DNA from: Cyanophora paradoxa | Lineage: Eukaryota; Glaucocystophyceae; Cyanophorales; Cyanophoraceae | Length of the DNA stretch: 64,000 bases | Direction: 5' to 3' | Assembly (NCBI GenBank): GCA_004431415.1 | Contig: QPMI01000089.1 | Location: 248,001 to 312,000, forward strand | In this document: positions 45,830 through 56,294 of the stretch, piece after piece | Layout: every line of letters begins with the position of its first letter | Numbering within the stretch: the first letter of the stretch is position 1 | Program-made: the position numbers and the translations under genes | Notes under the pieces: generated by a model | What the model saw: only the letters and a program-made list of their open reading frames with translations | Database searches by the model: none | Told to the model about the DNA's origin: nothing

Positions 45830-46531
45830 TTGCGCTCATGCAGCCTCGGTAGCTCCCCTGTCGTGGCTCCTCGGGGGCCTTTTCGTCGTCGTCGTTCGCT
45901 GGGTTCCGGCTCCGGGTCAGATTTCTCGCCGGGCTTACCTTCTCCTGGCTCTGCTCCTGGGCCCTCAGCTCCGGGACCGGCTTCCCCGATCTCCTCCCGG
46001 ACTCGTGGTCGTACCCGTCGCCGGCTTGCCGAGCCTGCGTCTCCTTCTACTTCCCTCCGGCGGTTTGCCGGGCCGGACCCTCCGGCCTTTGTTCTTGATA
46101 CCGGACTGCCGCCTTTGCCTTCGTCTTCTGCTTCGCTGGTCGTATCCCGCCGGCGCCGGCGTACTTCGTCTTATAGTTTAGTTCGGTCTGGTTCGGATTC
46201 TGATATCGATCGTAGTGTTGATGATAGAGTTAGTTTCAATACTAGCTATAGTCCTCGTGCTCGACCTGTTGTTCGCCGTCGTTTGCAGTTCGACTGCCCG
46301 CCTCGACCCCGGCCGGCTTTAGTGATTCCTTTGACTGTCCTTTTGCCTGCTCTTGATCCGCCTGCTCTGCCTCCTGTGTCCTCCTCGACCTCGTGCCGTA
46401 GCTCTGCCCTTTCGCCCTTTCGCTGGGCATGGCACGCTGGGCATCTAGAGGTGGCCCAGCTGACGCATGCAGCGCTAGCTAGGCCCTGGCCCTGGCGGCG
46501 CGGCCGGTGGCTGCCCCCAGCTGCAGATTGA
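45830..46531 (+). CDS. hypothetical Ser/Pro/Arg-rich protein
   Basis: A 233-codon frame starting at 45830 without introns. Ser/Pro-rich first part (SGSGSDFSPGLPSPGSAPG), an acidic middle (SGSDSDIDRSVDDRVSF) and RRRLQF beyond. Codon choice is T-richer at third positions than in the neighbouring genes. No domain recognised. It could be a genuine intronless gene, the N-terminal part of a mobile element protein, or a chance frame; the atypical base use and lack of homology keep confidence low. Confidence 0.25.
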   Translation: MRSCSLGSSPVVAPRGPFRRRRSLGSGSGSDFSPGLPSPGSAPGPSAPGPASPISSRTRGRTRRRLAEPASPSTSLRRFAGPDPPAFVLDTGLPPLPSSSASLVVSRRRRRTSSYSLVRSGSDSDIDRSVDDRVSFNTSYSPRARPVVRRRLQFDCPPRPRPALVIPLTVLLPALDPPALPPVSSSTSCRSSALSPFRWAWHAGHLEVAQLTHAALARPWPWRRGRWLPPAAD

Positions 46532-47092
46532 GGACGAGCAGGCCGCCCGGCGGCCGCCGCGGCTGCGTGACTCAGTGACGGACCGCGCTACGGACGGTGG
46601 GGCGTCCCGGGAGTCCGGACTCCGGAGCCCCCCCCCCCCCCCGGTAAGGCAGGCTCGTGATAGAAGGCGTACGTATACCCCTCGAGCTCCTGGCCCCTCC
46701 CCGAGCCCGCGCCCTCTAGATCTGGCTCCTTCTCTCTCATTCTTCCCTTCCTTCGAGTAGAAATTGTATGAGAAAAGGAGAAGGATTCCACGCCTTCCGG
46801 TCTTCCGGCGGCCCGGGCCTCGGACCGGCCCGGCAGCTTCGAATTCGTCGGGCGACGACGGGGCACTGCAGCACGTGCGCGGGGGAGCCCGGCCGCGGGG
46901 AGGCGGCGCCGGCAGGCTAAAGATGAAGAAGCAGGAATTCGAAGAAGAGTAATAGGTTATAACGTAGTAAGTGGCAACACCTGAAGAAGAGTTGGGGGCG
47001 GGGGCGGGGGGGCAGGGGGGAGCGGGGGGAGGGGGATTGGGGAAGGGGAAGGGGTGGGGGGTGTGGGGGGGGGGGGGCTGGCCAGCTGCCGG
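46532..47092. other. intergenic with homopolymer tracts, no gene seen
   Basis: Contains a poly-C run near 46629-46642 and a G-rich tract near 46995-47085 just past the EXOSC3 stop. No exon supported. Confidence 0.5.
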
Positions 47093-48176
47093 CTAGGAGC
47101 CCTGGCTTGCCTGCTCGACGAGCCGTCGGACCATCTTCCGGCACTGGGCGGCCGTGAGGAGCTCGCTGTTGAGCACGGCGTTGGCGAGCAGGATGCTGTG
47201 GCTGACGAGGTTCGCCTTGACCCAGACGCGCCCGTTCGCGCCCACCGCGATCTCGAAGGGGAGGTGGGACCCCAGCTCGGTCAGGACGACGCAGTCCGGG
47301 TCCATGAGCCTACGCGGTGCGGGCGGTCGGGCGGCACCGATCAGCGCAAAGCAGAGCAGAGCGGAGCGGAGCGGAGCGGAGCGAGGCAGAGGAGAGGAGA
47401 GGGGAAAGTTAGAGGGCGGCGCACGCTTTGGAGAGGCCGAGGGAGCAGGAGAAGAGGTACCCCCCCTCGAGCTCGCCGAAGCCCTGGGCCTTGCCGCTGG
47501 CCGCCATGCACGCCAGCTCCGGCTCCATGTCCCGGTCCGCGACGGTGAGGCGCGCGTACACCACGGAGCCGACCTGCGCGCGCGAGCGGCGGTCAAGGCG
47601 GCGATCGCTTCGGGCAGGGGGCGCCCGCCCGCCCGCCCGCCGAGCGCGAGCGCGCGCGCGGGGCGCCGCGGTCAAGCGCCGGGGCGCCGGAAGGGCCGGG
47701 GAGCCCGCCCACTTGCCTTCAGGTCAGGCCGGTTGCGCCGCGTCGCGTTCTCGAAGGCGAGCGCCGGGAGCTGCGCAACGTGCGCCCCGCCGATGTCCAC
47801 CTTGAACGCCTCAGCCAGCCTATCCGTCACCACGCCGATCACCATGTCCTCCGGCGCCGGCACGTACTGGCCGAGAGCCGTGAGCAACACGCAGCTAGCT
47901 AGGGCGAGCGCCGGCAGGGCGGGGCGCACGCGCTTCTGGTTGCTCTCCAGGTAGTACTTGCCTGGCGCCTGGTACCGCAGGATACCGGCTTTCATTGAGC
48001 TCACGCTGCTCCCGGTCTGCATGAGCCCGTGCCCGATCTTCACCTTCTCGTTCTCCGCGACGCGGAAGAGCGCATCTCCGGGACACACGACCTGGTTCAC
48101 CTGCGAGGGCGCGCGTTCGATCGGGAGCGGCTCGCCGGCCACACGGCCCGCGCACCTTCGTCGCGGCGTCCGCCAT
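47093..48176 (-). CDS. EXOSC3: exosome complex subunit RRP40 / EXOSC3
   Basis: Cap subunit of the RNA exosome, which degrades and processes RNA 3'-5' in nucleus and cytoplasm. Five exons give about 235 residues: 48176-48156 (MADAATK), 48100-47930, 47866-47717, 47573-47425, 47309-47093. The N-terminal part (VVCPGDALFRV, AGILRYQAPGKYYLESNQKR) and S1-like part (YVPAPEDMVIGVVTD, FKVDIGGAHVAQLPALAF, ATRRNRPDLK, VGSVVYARL, DMEPELACMA) match RRP40. The KH-like end has the cap-subunit signature GANGRVWVKA. The intron after PDLK (47716-47574) is GC-AG (GCAAGT...GCAG); the others are GT-AG starting GTGCGC. Frame adds up exactly across all junctions. It diverges from the acyltransferase gene 129 bp away, so the two probably share a promoter region. 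Confidence 0.93.
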
Positions 48177-48305
48177 CGCGCCGGCGGGCGCGCTCGCCCA
48201 GCTCGCGCGCTCTAGCTTGCGCTCCTCGGCTTGCTGTGGCTTGATATCTGTCCTTGCTTGCTTGCTTTGCTGTGCTTCGGGGGGTACCGGTGCTGATGCC
48301 GCAAG
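48177..48305. promoter_or_regulatory. short divergent intergenic region, probable bidirectional promoter
   Basis: Only 129 bp separate the start codons of EXOSC3 (-) and the acyltransferase (+). It contains AGCTCGCGCGCTCTAGCTTG and TTGCTTGCTTGCTTTGC-type repeats. No TATA box is evident. Shared regulation is inferred from spacing only. Confidence 0.5.
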
Positions 48306-51091
48306 ATGAAGGCTAGGCCAAGGCAGACGCTGCACACGCTCGCCCTAGCGAGGCTGCTATCGACCGGCAGGCTATTTAGTGATGTCTCGTTCGCCCTGCG
48401 GCCATACGAATCGCATCTCCTTGAGCGCGTCTGCGAGCCCAGCCTCCAAGCCGATGTCATCGCGTCCAAGCTCGTTCAGGTGCGGCGGTCCTCGAGGTCG
48501 TCGTCGTACGCGCCGGGGCGGGGCCCACGCGGCGGACGCGGTCGCTCGCCGTTTCAGCGCCAGCAGCGTCACGGCCCAAGCGTGCCGGGAGGTCCCTAGC
48601 GACCGCGCGCATCGTAGCTGCATGGCCCTAGCGTCTTGTCCCGTGACGCAGCGTTCGCAGGAAGCGGCAGCGCGCCACGCCGAGGCACATGCCGGCTCGC
48701 TGCCCGACTCGCTGGCGCTAGCGCGGCGGCACTACGAGCGAATCGCCTCGCGCCCGTCGGTGCTCGCGATTCGACTCCTCGGATACGTCCTGCGCAAGGT
48801 CGCCCCGCTCCTCTCCCGCCTTTATAACGCGTTCGAATTCGGCGCCGCGCTCACCAGCGTTCGAATTTAGGTCTGGCGCCTCCTTTTCAAGCAGAGCGGC
48901 GTGTCGGTGAACCTGCCCTCGCTGCGCGCGGTTGTCGAGGCGGCGCGGGAGCGGCCGGGCGTGCCGCTGGTCCTCGTACCCTGCCACAGATCACACGCCG
49001 ACTACCTCCTCCTTTCCTTCGTTCTCTTCCAGTACGGCATCACCGTACCCCTCATCGCCGCCGGCGACAACCTCGCGGCGAGCCCCTACCCCCTCCCCCC
49101 TCTCCCCTCCCCGCCCGCCGCCGCCGCCGCTGCCGCCGCTGACGCGCGCGAAGGTGCCTCCCTTTGGAGCGCTGTTCCGTCGAACGGGCGCATTCTTCGT
49201 GCGGCGGGCGGCGGCCGCGGCCGCGGCCGAGGCGCAGGCGCATGCTCCGGGCCCGCTTCAGGCCGAGCGCGCCCTCTACAACGCCGTGCTGGCCGCCTAC
49301 GTCCGCGGCGCGGCCGCCCGGGGGGCTACCCTCGAGTTCTTCATCGAGGGGGGTAGGAGCCGGCTCGGGTCCATGCTACCCCCCAAGCTTGGCCTGCTCT
49401 CCGCCCTTACGGACGCTGCCCTGGGCCCCGCCTCTCCGGCCGGGGTACCCAGGCCCAGGCCCTCCCCCTCTTCCTCCCCCCCCGCTTCGTTCTCCCGCCC
49501 CGCCGGCTCTCCCCTCTCCTCCCGGCCCCCCTCCTCCGGCTCCGGCCTCTCCGACATGGCGGGCCCCTCCGCCCCCTCCGCCCCCTCCGCCGACCCCCTG
49601 GCCGCCCCGGACCTGCTCCTCGTACCCGTCTCCCTTCAGTACGAGCGCTGCCCCGAGGCCGCCAGCTACGCCCTAGAGCGCCTGGGCCGTCCCAAGGTCC
49701 CCGAGTCCCTCCGCGCCTTTCTGTCTGCCGCCTGGTCCCTCCTCCGCTCCCCTGGCTTCGGCGGCGCCCACGTTCGCTTCGGCGAGCCCTTCACGCTCAG
49801 CGACTACGCCGCCGCCCGCGCCGGCGGCGGCGTCGGCCCCTTCCGTCCCTGCCCGGACGGCCCGCCCTCCCCTCCCGCATCCCCGGCCGTACCCCCCCGC
49901 CTCGGCGCACGCTCGTACCCCTCCTTTTCGGCGCTGGCGGCGGCGGGGGTACCGGGTGCGCCGGCCGCGGGGCCGGACGCGCGGCGCGCCCTCGTCCGCG
50001 ATCTCGCGTTCGACCTCACCGACCGCATCGGACGGTACCCCCCTCTTCTTCTTCCCCCCCCCCCTTTCCCGCTAAAATGTAGCGCCCCGGCCGCACGCAG
50101 GAACACACCCCTGGTGCCCGCCTCGCTGCTGGCCTTGCTCCTCCTGTGCCCGCGCGAGGGCCCCGCCCCGCCCCCCGCCCCGACGCCGGCCCTCCTTCCC
50201 CTCCACCTCCGTTGGCTCGCGGCCGAGCTCGCCGCATGCGGCGCGCCCCTCTCCGGTCCGCTCTCGCGGGCGCTGCGGAGCGCAGACGAGGCGGAGCGGG
50301 TCGCTTCCTACACCCTCGCCCTCCACTCCGATCTCCTGGAGGAACCTCTGGAAGACGGGGACGCCTCCGCGCCCCTGCGCCCCGCCCGCTCCCCGGCCGC
50401 CCGCCTCCAGCTCGCCTTCTACAGGGGGACCCTCCTAGCCTGGCTCTCCCACGACGCCCTCCTCCTCTCCGCTCTTCGCGCCGCATCATCCGCCCTCGCC
50501 GGCGCCCCCGCCGCCCCCGCCGCCGTGCTCTCCGAGGCTACCCTCCTTCGCGCCCTGGCCCCCCGGGAGCTGGCCCTGTGCCCCGCCCCCGCCGACGCCG
50601 CCGCCTGCGCCGCCGCCCTCGAGGCTTTGGTCGCCCGCGGCCTTGCGGCCCGGGATCCCTCTGGCTCCGGGTCCTTCTTTCCGGCCCCGGACCCGCCGGC
50701 CCCGGCCGGCGCCCCCTCTTTCCCCCGCCTCGCCCGCTCCCTCCTCCGCCCCGCCCTGGAGGCTTCCTTCGCGGTTCTGGACGCGGCGCGCCTGGCGGCG
50801 CGCGGGGCGGTGCCCTGCGCCTCGCTCGCCGCCCTTCGTTCGCTCGCGGCGGAGCGCGCCGAAATACTCTCCTGCATCGTCCCGGGCGCACCGCGGGCGC
50901 CCAGCCCGGGGGCGCCGGCCCCGGAGCCCCTGCCCGCGCTGGGCCCCGAGGCGGCGGCCACGGACGGCATCGACGCCGCCATCCGATGGCTCGTGGGCGA
51001 GGGTCTGCTGCGGGACGCCCCGCCCCTCTCCGCCCCGGACCCGGCCGCCCTCGCCGCCCTCGCCGCCCGCGTCAGGGCGCACCTCCTCTGA
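48306..51091 (+). CDS. GNPAT/PlsB-type glycerone-phosphate (glycerol-3-phosphate) O-acyltransferase
   Basis: Transfers a fatty acyl group to sn-1 of dihydroxyacetone phosphate or glycerol-3-phosphate, the first step of ether-lipid or glycerolipid synthesis. Exons about 48306-48479, 48652-48828, 48871-49077, 49154-50034 and 50101-51091 give about 809 residues. Motifs: N-terminal [25 protein letters not shown] and [13 protein letters not shown]; block [16 protein letters not shown] (HxxxxD); [11 protein letters not shown] joined to [18 protein letters not shown]; block [23 protein letters not shown]; block [31 protein letters not shown]. The C-terminal helical part has [19 protein letters not shown]. 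An Ala/Pro/Ser low-complexity insert (near 49430-49610) is unusual for the family. Two introns (48829-48870, 49078-49153) appear to be GC-AG. Whether the substrate is DHAP or glycerol-3-phosphate cannot be told. A broken copy lies at 4483-6270. Confidence 0.88.
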
Positions 51092-51186
51092 TGCGTTGTT
51101 TGATTAAATTAACTACCTAAGCTGGTGCTGCTGCTGCTGCTGAATGGATGTGCTAGCTACGTGAGGCTGGCCGGCGGGGCGTGGGC

Positions 51187-52004
51187 TCATGCGTTGACGA
51201 CCTGCGGCGCGGCGGGGCGGCGCCCGGGGGGCGTGAGCGAGCGGCGGCGCATGAGGCCGCGGCGCGCGGGCCGGTCCGGGCCGGGTCGCAGCACCTCGAT
51301 GCCCATCGACTTGGCGGTGCCGATGATGGAGCGGCAGATGCCCTCAAGTGGGACCTGCTGCAGGTCGTGCTCGCGCGCCTTCATGCACGCGATCTCGTAG
51401 ACCTGCTTCAGGGAGACCTTGCCAACCTGCCGCCCCCGCCCGCGTCGGAATCGGAACGCGGTCGCACCGCCGCCCGCCCGCCCGCTCGCTCGTTCGCCCG
51501 CTCGCTCGCTCGCGGCGCCCGCCCGCCCGCCCGCCGCGCACCGTCTCGTGGCCGGGCTTCGACGCGCCCTTCTCGATGCCGGCGCAGAGCTTCAGGAAGT
51601 AGGACGAGGGCGGCGCCTTCAGCTGGAAGTAGAAGGTCTTGTCCTTGAACGAGGTGAGGACGACGGGCATCACGACGCCGTCCTGCGCCGCGCTTGGTCG
51701 CGGCGGCGGCGCGGCGGAGCGGCACCGCGCGGCGGACCTTGATGGGCTTGCTGCGCTCGTTGAACGCTTTGCAGAACTCCATGAGGTTGAGGCCCTGCTG
51801 CCCGAGCACGGGGCCGACGGGCGGCGCGGGCGCGGCCTTGCCGGCGGGGATCCGCATCCGAAGGATAGCGTTCACGAGCCTCGGCCCCTTGCCGGCGACC
51901 GCCCCGGCGACCGCCCCGGCGGCCTTGCCAGCCTTCGACATGGCGCTCGCGAACTGCTGTACCCCCGAGGCGCTCGCTCCCCCCAAAAGCATCCCAGCGG
52001 GCAT
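51187..52004 (-). CDS. organellar large-subunit ribosomal protein uL11
   Basis: Ribosomal protein L11 of the GTPase-associated stalk base. Three exons, about 52004-51738, 51682-51542 and 51426-51187, give about 215 residues in a consistent frame. Signature: [37 protein letters not shown], then [56 protein letters not shown] and [16 protein letters not shown]. The bacterial-type sequence plus an Ala/Gly/Lys-rich N-terminal extension ([17 protein letters not shown]) argue for mitochondrial (less likely plastid) location. Start is uncertain: Met codons at 52028, 52004, 51992 and 51941 are all in frame. Intron 2 carries a GCGAGCGAGCGG-type microsatellite. It converges with the acyltransferase 95 bp away. 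Confidence 0.92.
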
Positions 52005-52290
52005 GCGCACCGATGCATATGCGTGCATGATCATGAGCTCTACGTGCTCTCCTCTCCGGGCCCACGCCCAGCAGATTATTCTAATCAGTACCGGGCTCGC
52101 AGCTAGCTTCGAATTCGCAGCCCTAGTACTAGTAGCGGTCGCGTTCACATTCGGAGCGCGGCCTAGACGCGAGCAAGAGGGCCGGCGCGGAGAGAGTTCA
52201 AAAAAGGTTTCGACTACAGGTTACAGAGCTAAGAGGCAATGCCGGGGGCTTGCATGGACACAGAGAAGCTCAGGGGCGGCGGGGCGGGCG
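52005..52290. other. short intergenic, probable uL11 promoter and TRP-channel 3' flank
   Basis: Lies upstream of uL11 and downstream of the channel stop. Contains GAATTCG and CTAGTACTAGTAG palindromic words. No promoter motif recognised. Confidence 0.4.
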
Positions 52291-55200
52291 CTAGCGCCGG
52301 CCGCGGAGCTCGTCCAAGTGGCGCCGGATGATGGCGAGCTGGACCTTGGGGTGAACGTTCAGCTGGTCGGCCGTCAGGGCGAGGCTGTCGCGGTCGATGG
52401 GCGACGTGTAGCGGCCCGTCGTCAGCCGCAGCTTCTTGTGGTCCTGATAGTCGTACAGCGCGTAGAAGGCCGCGACCGGCAGCGAGTACGGGCTGCGCGG
52501 GATCGGATCAGATCAGAGCAAGGTAAGGTCGGGGGGGGGGTACGGTAAATACCAGACGACGCAGAAGGAGAGGATGATGCAGTTGATGGCGAGGCTCTTG
52601 ACGGCCTCGGAGCCGCGGTTGAGGCACTCCCAGTGGACGAAGGGCATGAACGGCAGCGCGATGAGGTCGAACGGGGGCGGAAGCAGCTGTGGCGTGGCTC
52701 GCTCAGCGAACAAAGCGGAGCGCAGGAAAGCAGAAGAAGAGAGCGCACGTCGGCCTCGTCGATTGCGGTGAAGGAGATGGTGAGGGTGACGAAGCCCATG
52801 CGCCACTCGCCCTCCTTCTGGGAGTTGGCCCGCGAGTACGAGTCGTTGAGCAGCGCGATGAGCAGGTTCAGCAGGATCACCTGCGCGAGCGGGCGGGGGC
52901 GTCAGAATCAGATCGAGGGAGGCGGGCGAGGAGGAGATAGAGCGACAGGTTTTTGGGCAAGAAAGGCAGTGCCTCCTCTAGCCGCCCCGGACGGATGGTT
53001 CTACGAATTGCTGGGCGCACGAGGCAGGTGAGGAGGTAGAGGGAGAGAAGGAGGTTCCCGAAGATAGGCGTGACGTCGTTGGAGAAGGAGAAGTTGTGGT
53101 CGCCGAAGATGCCCTTGGAGAGCTCCTGCAGCACCGCGAAGAAGTTGAGGCGCCCCTGCGCGAAGGAGGAGGAGGAGGAGGTCAGGGGGCGCCGCTGCCG
53201 CCGCTGCGCGGGGCCCGCTCGAGAAGAAGAAGAAGCCAGCGCGCACCTGCCCGTTCACGGCGATGCCCTGGCTGAAGCCGATCATGACGAGGCCCAGGAT
53301 GATGATGAACGCCGGCGCGTCGCTGACCATCTGCGGCGAGCGAGCTTGTGAGCGAGCTGGCGAGGAGGGCGAAGCGGGCTAGCAAGCAGCTGAAGGCCGT
53401 AAAGGTCGCAAGCAGCTAAAGGTCTAAAGGCAGCTAGGAAGCAGCTAGAAGCTGGCTGGCTGGATGGCCAGCAAGCAGCCAAGGCCGTACCTGGCGGATG
53501 GTAGCCAGGAAGAATCCGAAGCGCTGGAGCATGGCGAAGGTGTTGAGGCAGTGGACCCAGAGGACGACGGCGTTCAGCGACAGGATCTCGTAGGAGAGCT
53601 TGATGAGCGTCGCGGCCTGGTCCTTGTAGTAGAGGGCGAGGCCCCGCGTGACGAAGGACGAGGCGAAGACGCCGATGGAGAACAGGACGAAGAGGTTCCA
53701 GACGTTAGAGAGGTAGCGGTTCTCGCTCCACTGCTGCTTGAACTTCTGGTACTCGTTCAGCGAGAAGCCGATCACGAACCACACCAGCAGGATCTCTGCG
53801 CGCCCGCGTTCGTTCGAAGGGAAAGGAAGGACGCAAGGGCGAGAGAGAGAGAGCGAGGGCGGACCCGGGATGCCTATGGTATTCGACTGGTGGTTGATCA
53901 CTGCGGGGCGGGGCGGCCGGCCGGTCGGCAAGCTGTGGGCAGGGCGCCCAAGGCGGGCCGGGCGTTGCGGTGCGGCAGACTGCGGACCGATGGTGTATAG
54001 GGAGAGGATCATAAAGTGGGAGATGGTCTCCATGAGCCATTGGAATCGCGGCACCTGCGCGGCGGGCGGGCAGTTGTTGGCGGCAGGCCGCAAAGGGTCC
54101 GCGGGGCGGGGCGGGGGCGGGGCGGGGCGGGGCGGGCGAGCCTTGAGGAGGTTCCGGAGGGCGAGTGGCCCGGAGAGGAGCACGTTGCGCTCCTTGAGGC
54201 GCTGGTCGAAGGTGATCACGTTGTCGAAGGCGCCCTCGTTCGAGTGGTGGATGTTGCCCCGCCATATGTGCTCGATCACCGACGTCACTGCGCGCGCCGA
54301 TCAGGTCGGGTCGCTGTGCTTTGGAGAGGGGCGGGGGCAGGCGCGCGCGAGCGCACCCCGCATGTTGGACATGAAGCGCTTGCAGCCGGCCGCTATCGCC
54401 TGCTCCATCCTGCGGCCGGGCGTGGGCGGGGGCGGGGGCGCAGGAACGGGGAGGGGACGCGGGGCTCACGTCGTGGTATCCTCGTTCCAGTTCTGCGGAG
54501 GGGTACGCGCTTGAGCGGGGGGGAGGGGGTGGGGGGAGGGGACATGGGGGCCTACGTTGTTAAGCACATCCGTCATGACCTGAAGAGGGGGCGGGGCGTG
54601 AGTGGGGGGCGGGGCGGGGCGGGGCGAGGCGCGCAGGGGGGTACACCTTCACGTGCGCGAAGTGGAGCTGGTTCGGGAACTCGGGGTCGGCGATCTCGCT
54701 CTCGTTGTAGATGAGGCCGTGGGCGTGCCGGAACTGCTCGCGGGCCTCGGGCGACGTGAACGGGTTCGGGCCGAAGGCCTCCGTGATGAACTGTCCAGAG
54801 TCGGAGGAGCCCGAATCAGCAACAACGCGAACGGGCCGGCGGCGGCGGCGGCATTCGGAGCTAGAGGGCGCGGCGGGCGTCCAGCGCACCGGCTCCGTGT
54901 AGAAGAGCTGCAAACGCGGCGGGCCGATGTCAGCAAGCTCAGCGGGTTGCGAAAACTCGTTTTGGGTGTGCCTCACGTACCCCGAGCAAGTCGATGGCAA
55001 GCTGTTCGGCTAGCATATACCTGTTACGCAGGTAAAGTAAGAGCGCACTCGAGCGGCATCGTCACCGGGCAACGTTCCCGTGCAGGGCACCCAGATAGCT
55101 AAACAGCCAGCACACACCTGTACTGGAGTAGGTTCTTCTGCCAGGTAGCGATTTTGATCTCCTCCTCGTACGACGCGCAGACCGAAAGCGCAGCGAACAC

Positions 55201-55765
55201 TGTCGCGTTCCGAACCTGTGGGGAGGGGCGTTGTCAGAGCGGCAGCGCCGCCGTTGCACATGCCATGCAGCCGCAGGCCGGGGCGTGCCATAGGATCGTG
55301 ATTGAAGATCTTCATCACCACGGCGGGCGGCACGATGACATCTGCGGGGAAAAGCGAGGGCTCAGACCGTGCAACGGCTGCGATGTGTAGCTCCGGCTTG
55401 TCCGCGGCGAACTGCGCACCTTGGTCCGTCGCCACGATCTGGTTGAACTCATTCGGGATCTTCAAAGCGTCGAGCTCACGCCGAACGACGTCGATGAGCG
55501 CGGCCACCCTGTCCATCAGCTGGCGGGCCTGCGGGCCCTGCCTCTGCGACTTGTTGCTGCTGCTCCCGCTGCTCTGAAGCAGCGAAGGGTTCGGTAGAGA
55601 CGCAGGATAGGCGCCCGGGCCGCCTGTGAAGCGAGTCAGTTTGATTCCGCGGTGATGGCCGAAGCATCTCCGAAGCGCGGCGCGACACCGGCATTGCTCA
55701 CCGGGCGGTGGTCCGAGCTGGCGATACGGCCCAGGATACAGCTGAACGCCATTTGATGGCCTCAT
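52291..55765 (-). CDS. Yvc1/TRPY-like TRP cation channel
   Basis: Calcium-permeable TRP channel resembling fungal vacuolar Yvc1. About 17 exons read from ATG at 55765 (MRPSNGVQLYPGPY). Cytosolic N-terminus: VRNATVFAALSVCASYEEEI, YMLAEQLAIDLLG, FITEAFGPNPFTSPEAREQF. Then SVIEHIWRGNIHHSNEGAFD (the family's WRG motif); S1 VPRFQWLMETISHFMILSLY (about 54045); EILLVWFVIGFSLNEYQKF and YLSNVWNLFVLFSIGVFASS (53800-53640); LNAVVLWVHCLNTFAMLQRF (53580); APAFIIILGLVMIGFSQGIA (53310); pore region NFFAVLQELSKGIFGDHNF (53150); S6 VILLNLLIALLNDSYSRANS (52880). The distal FTAIDEADV ... PPFDLIALPFMPFVHWECL and terminal RHLDELRGRR match the Yvc1 tail. No ankyrin repeats. One intron near the N-terminus may be GC-AG. 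Sits head-to-head with the phosphodiesterase. Confidence 0.88.
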
Positions 55766-56294
55766 CTTGCGCCGAACGAGGAGCCCGTTCGGTCACTCCA
55801 GCGGGCTCTCAGGTCCTCCCGTTCGAAGCTGGAGCCTGGAGGCCTCCACGGCGCCGATTCCAACAGGGTCCTTGCTCTGGGGCGGGGTACACCGTCCGTG
55901 CGTAAAGGGGTGGTTGCGGAGCCTTGCTCGCAACCTTGCGGGTGCCTCGGCAGCTGCAGGCTGCAGCCACCACACTTGCAGCTGCAGCCACCACACGCCC
56001 ACACCTGCAGCGGCGGGAGGAAGCGTCTCCGCAATTTCACCGCCGTCGTGCGACTTGGCCCCGACTATTGTCGCGGCCTCTGCTCTGGCTCACGCATGAG
56101 GGTTCGGTACCGGTAGCCTGCAAGCCAACCGCATCCCCGGCAGCGAAGGCGGCTGGAGCTTTCACGGGGACGCTCTCCCAAGACTTGGGCTCAGAGCTCG
56201 GCCACGGCCTATGGATATTAGGTGTGTGAGCAAGCCCGCAGCAACGAGCAGCGGAGGCGACGCGACCTGCGCTTGAGGCGAACTACCATCACGA
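55766..56294. promoter_or_regulatory. divergent intergenic region between TRP channel and phosphodiesterase
   Basis: 529 bp between two oppositely oriented start codons. Contains a duplicated CAGCTGCAG/CAGCCACCACAC block (55950-56010) with several CAGCTG and CTGCAG palindromes, which could be binding sites. No TATA box seen. Use as a shared promoter is inference. Confidence 0.4.

Noticed and set aside
48932-49153. Open frame of the acyltransferase read straight through from 48932
   Set aside because: Before 49154 this frame does not match the family; the conserved HRSHADY block lies in another frame, so an intron ends at 49153.
54300-54600. Plus-strand 232-258 codon frames across 53.7-54.7 kb
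   Set aside because: Antisense to TRP-channel exons with clear family motifs on the minus strand.
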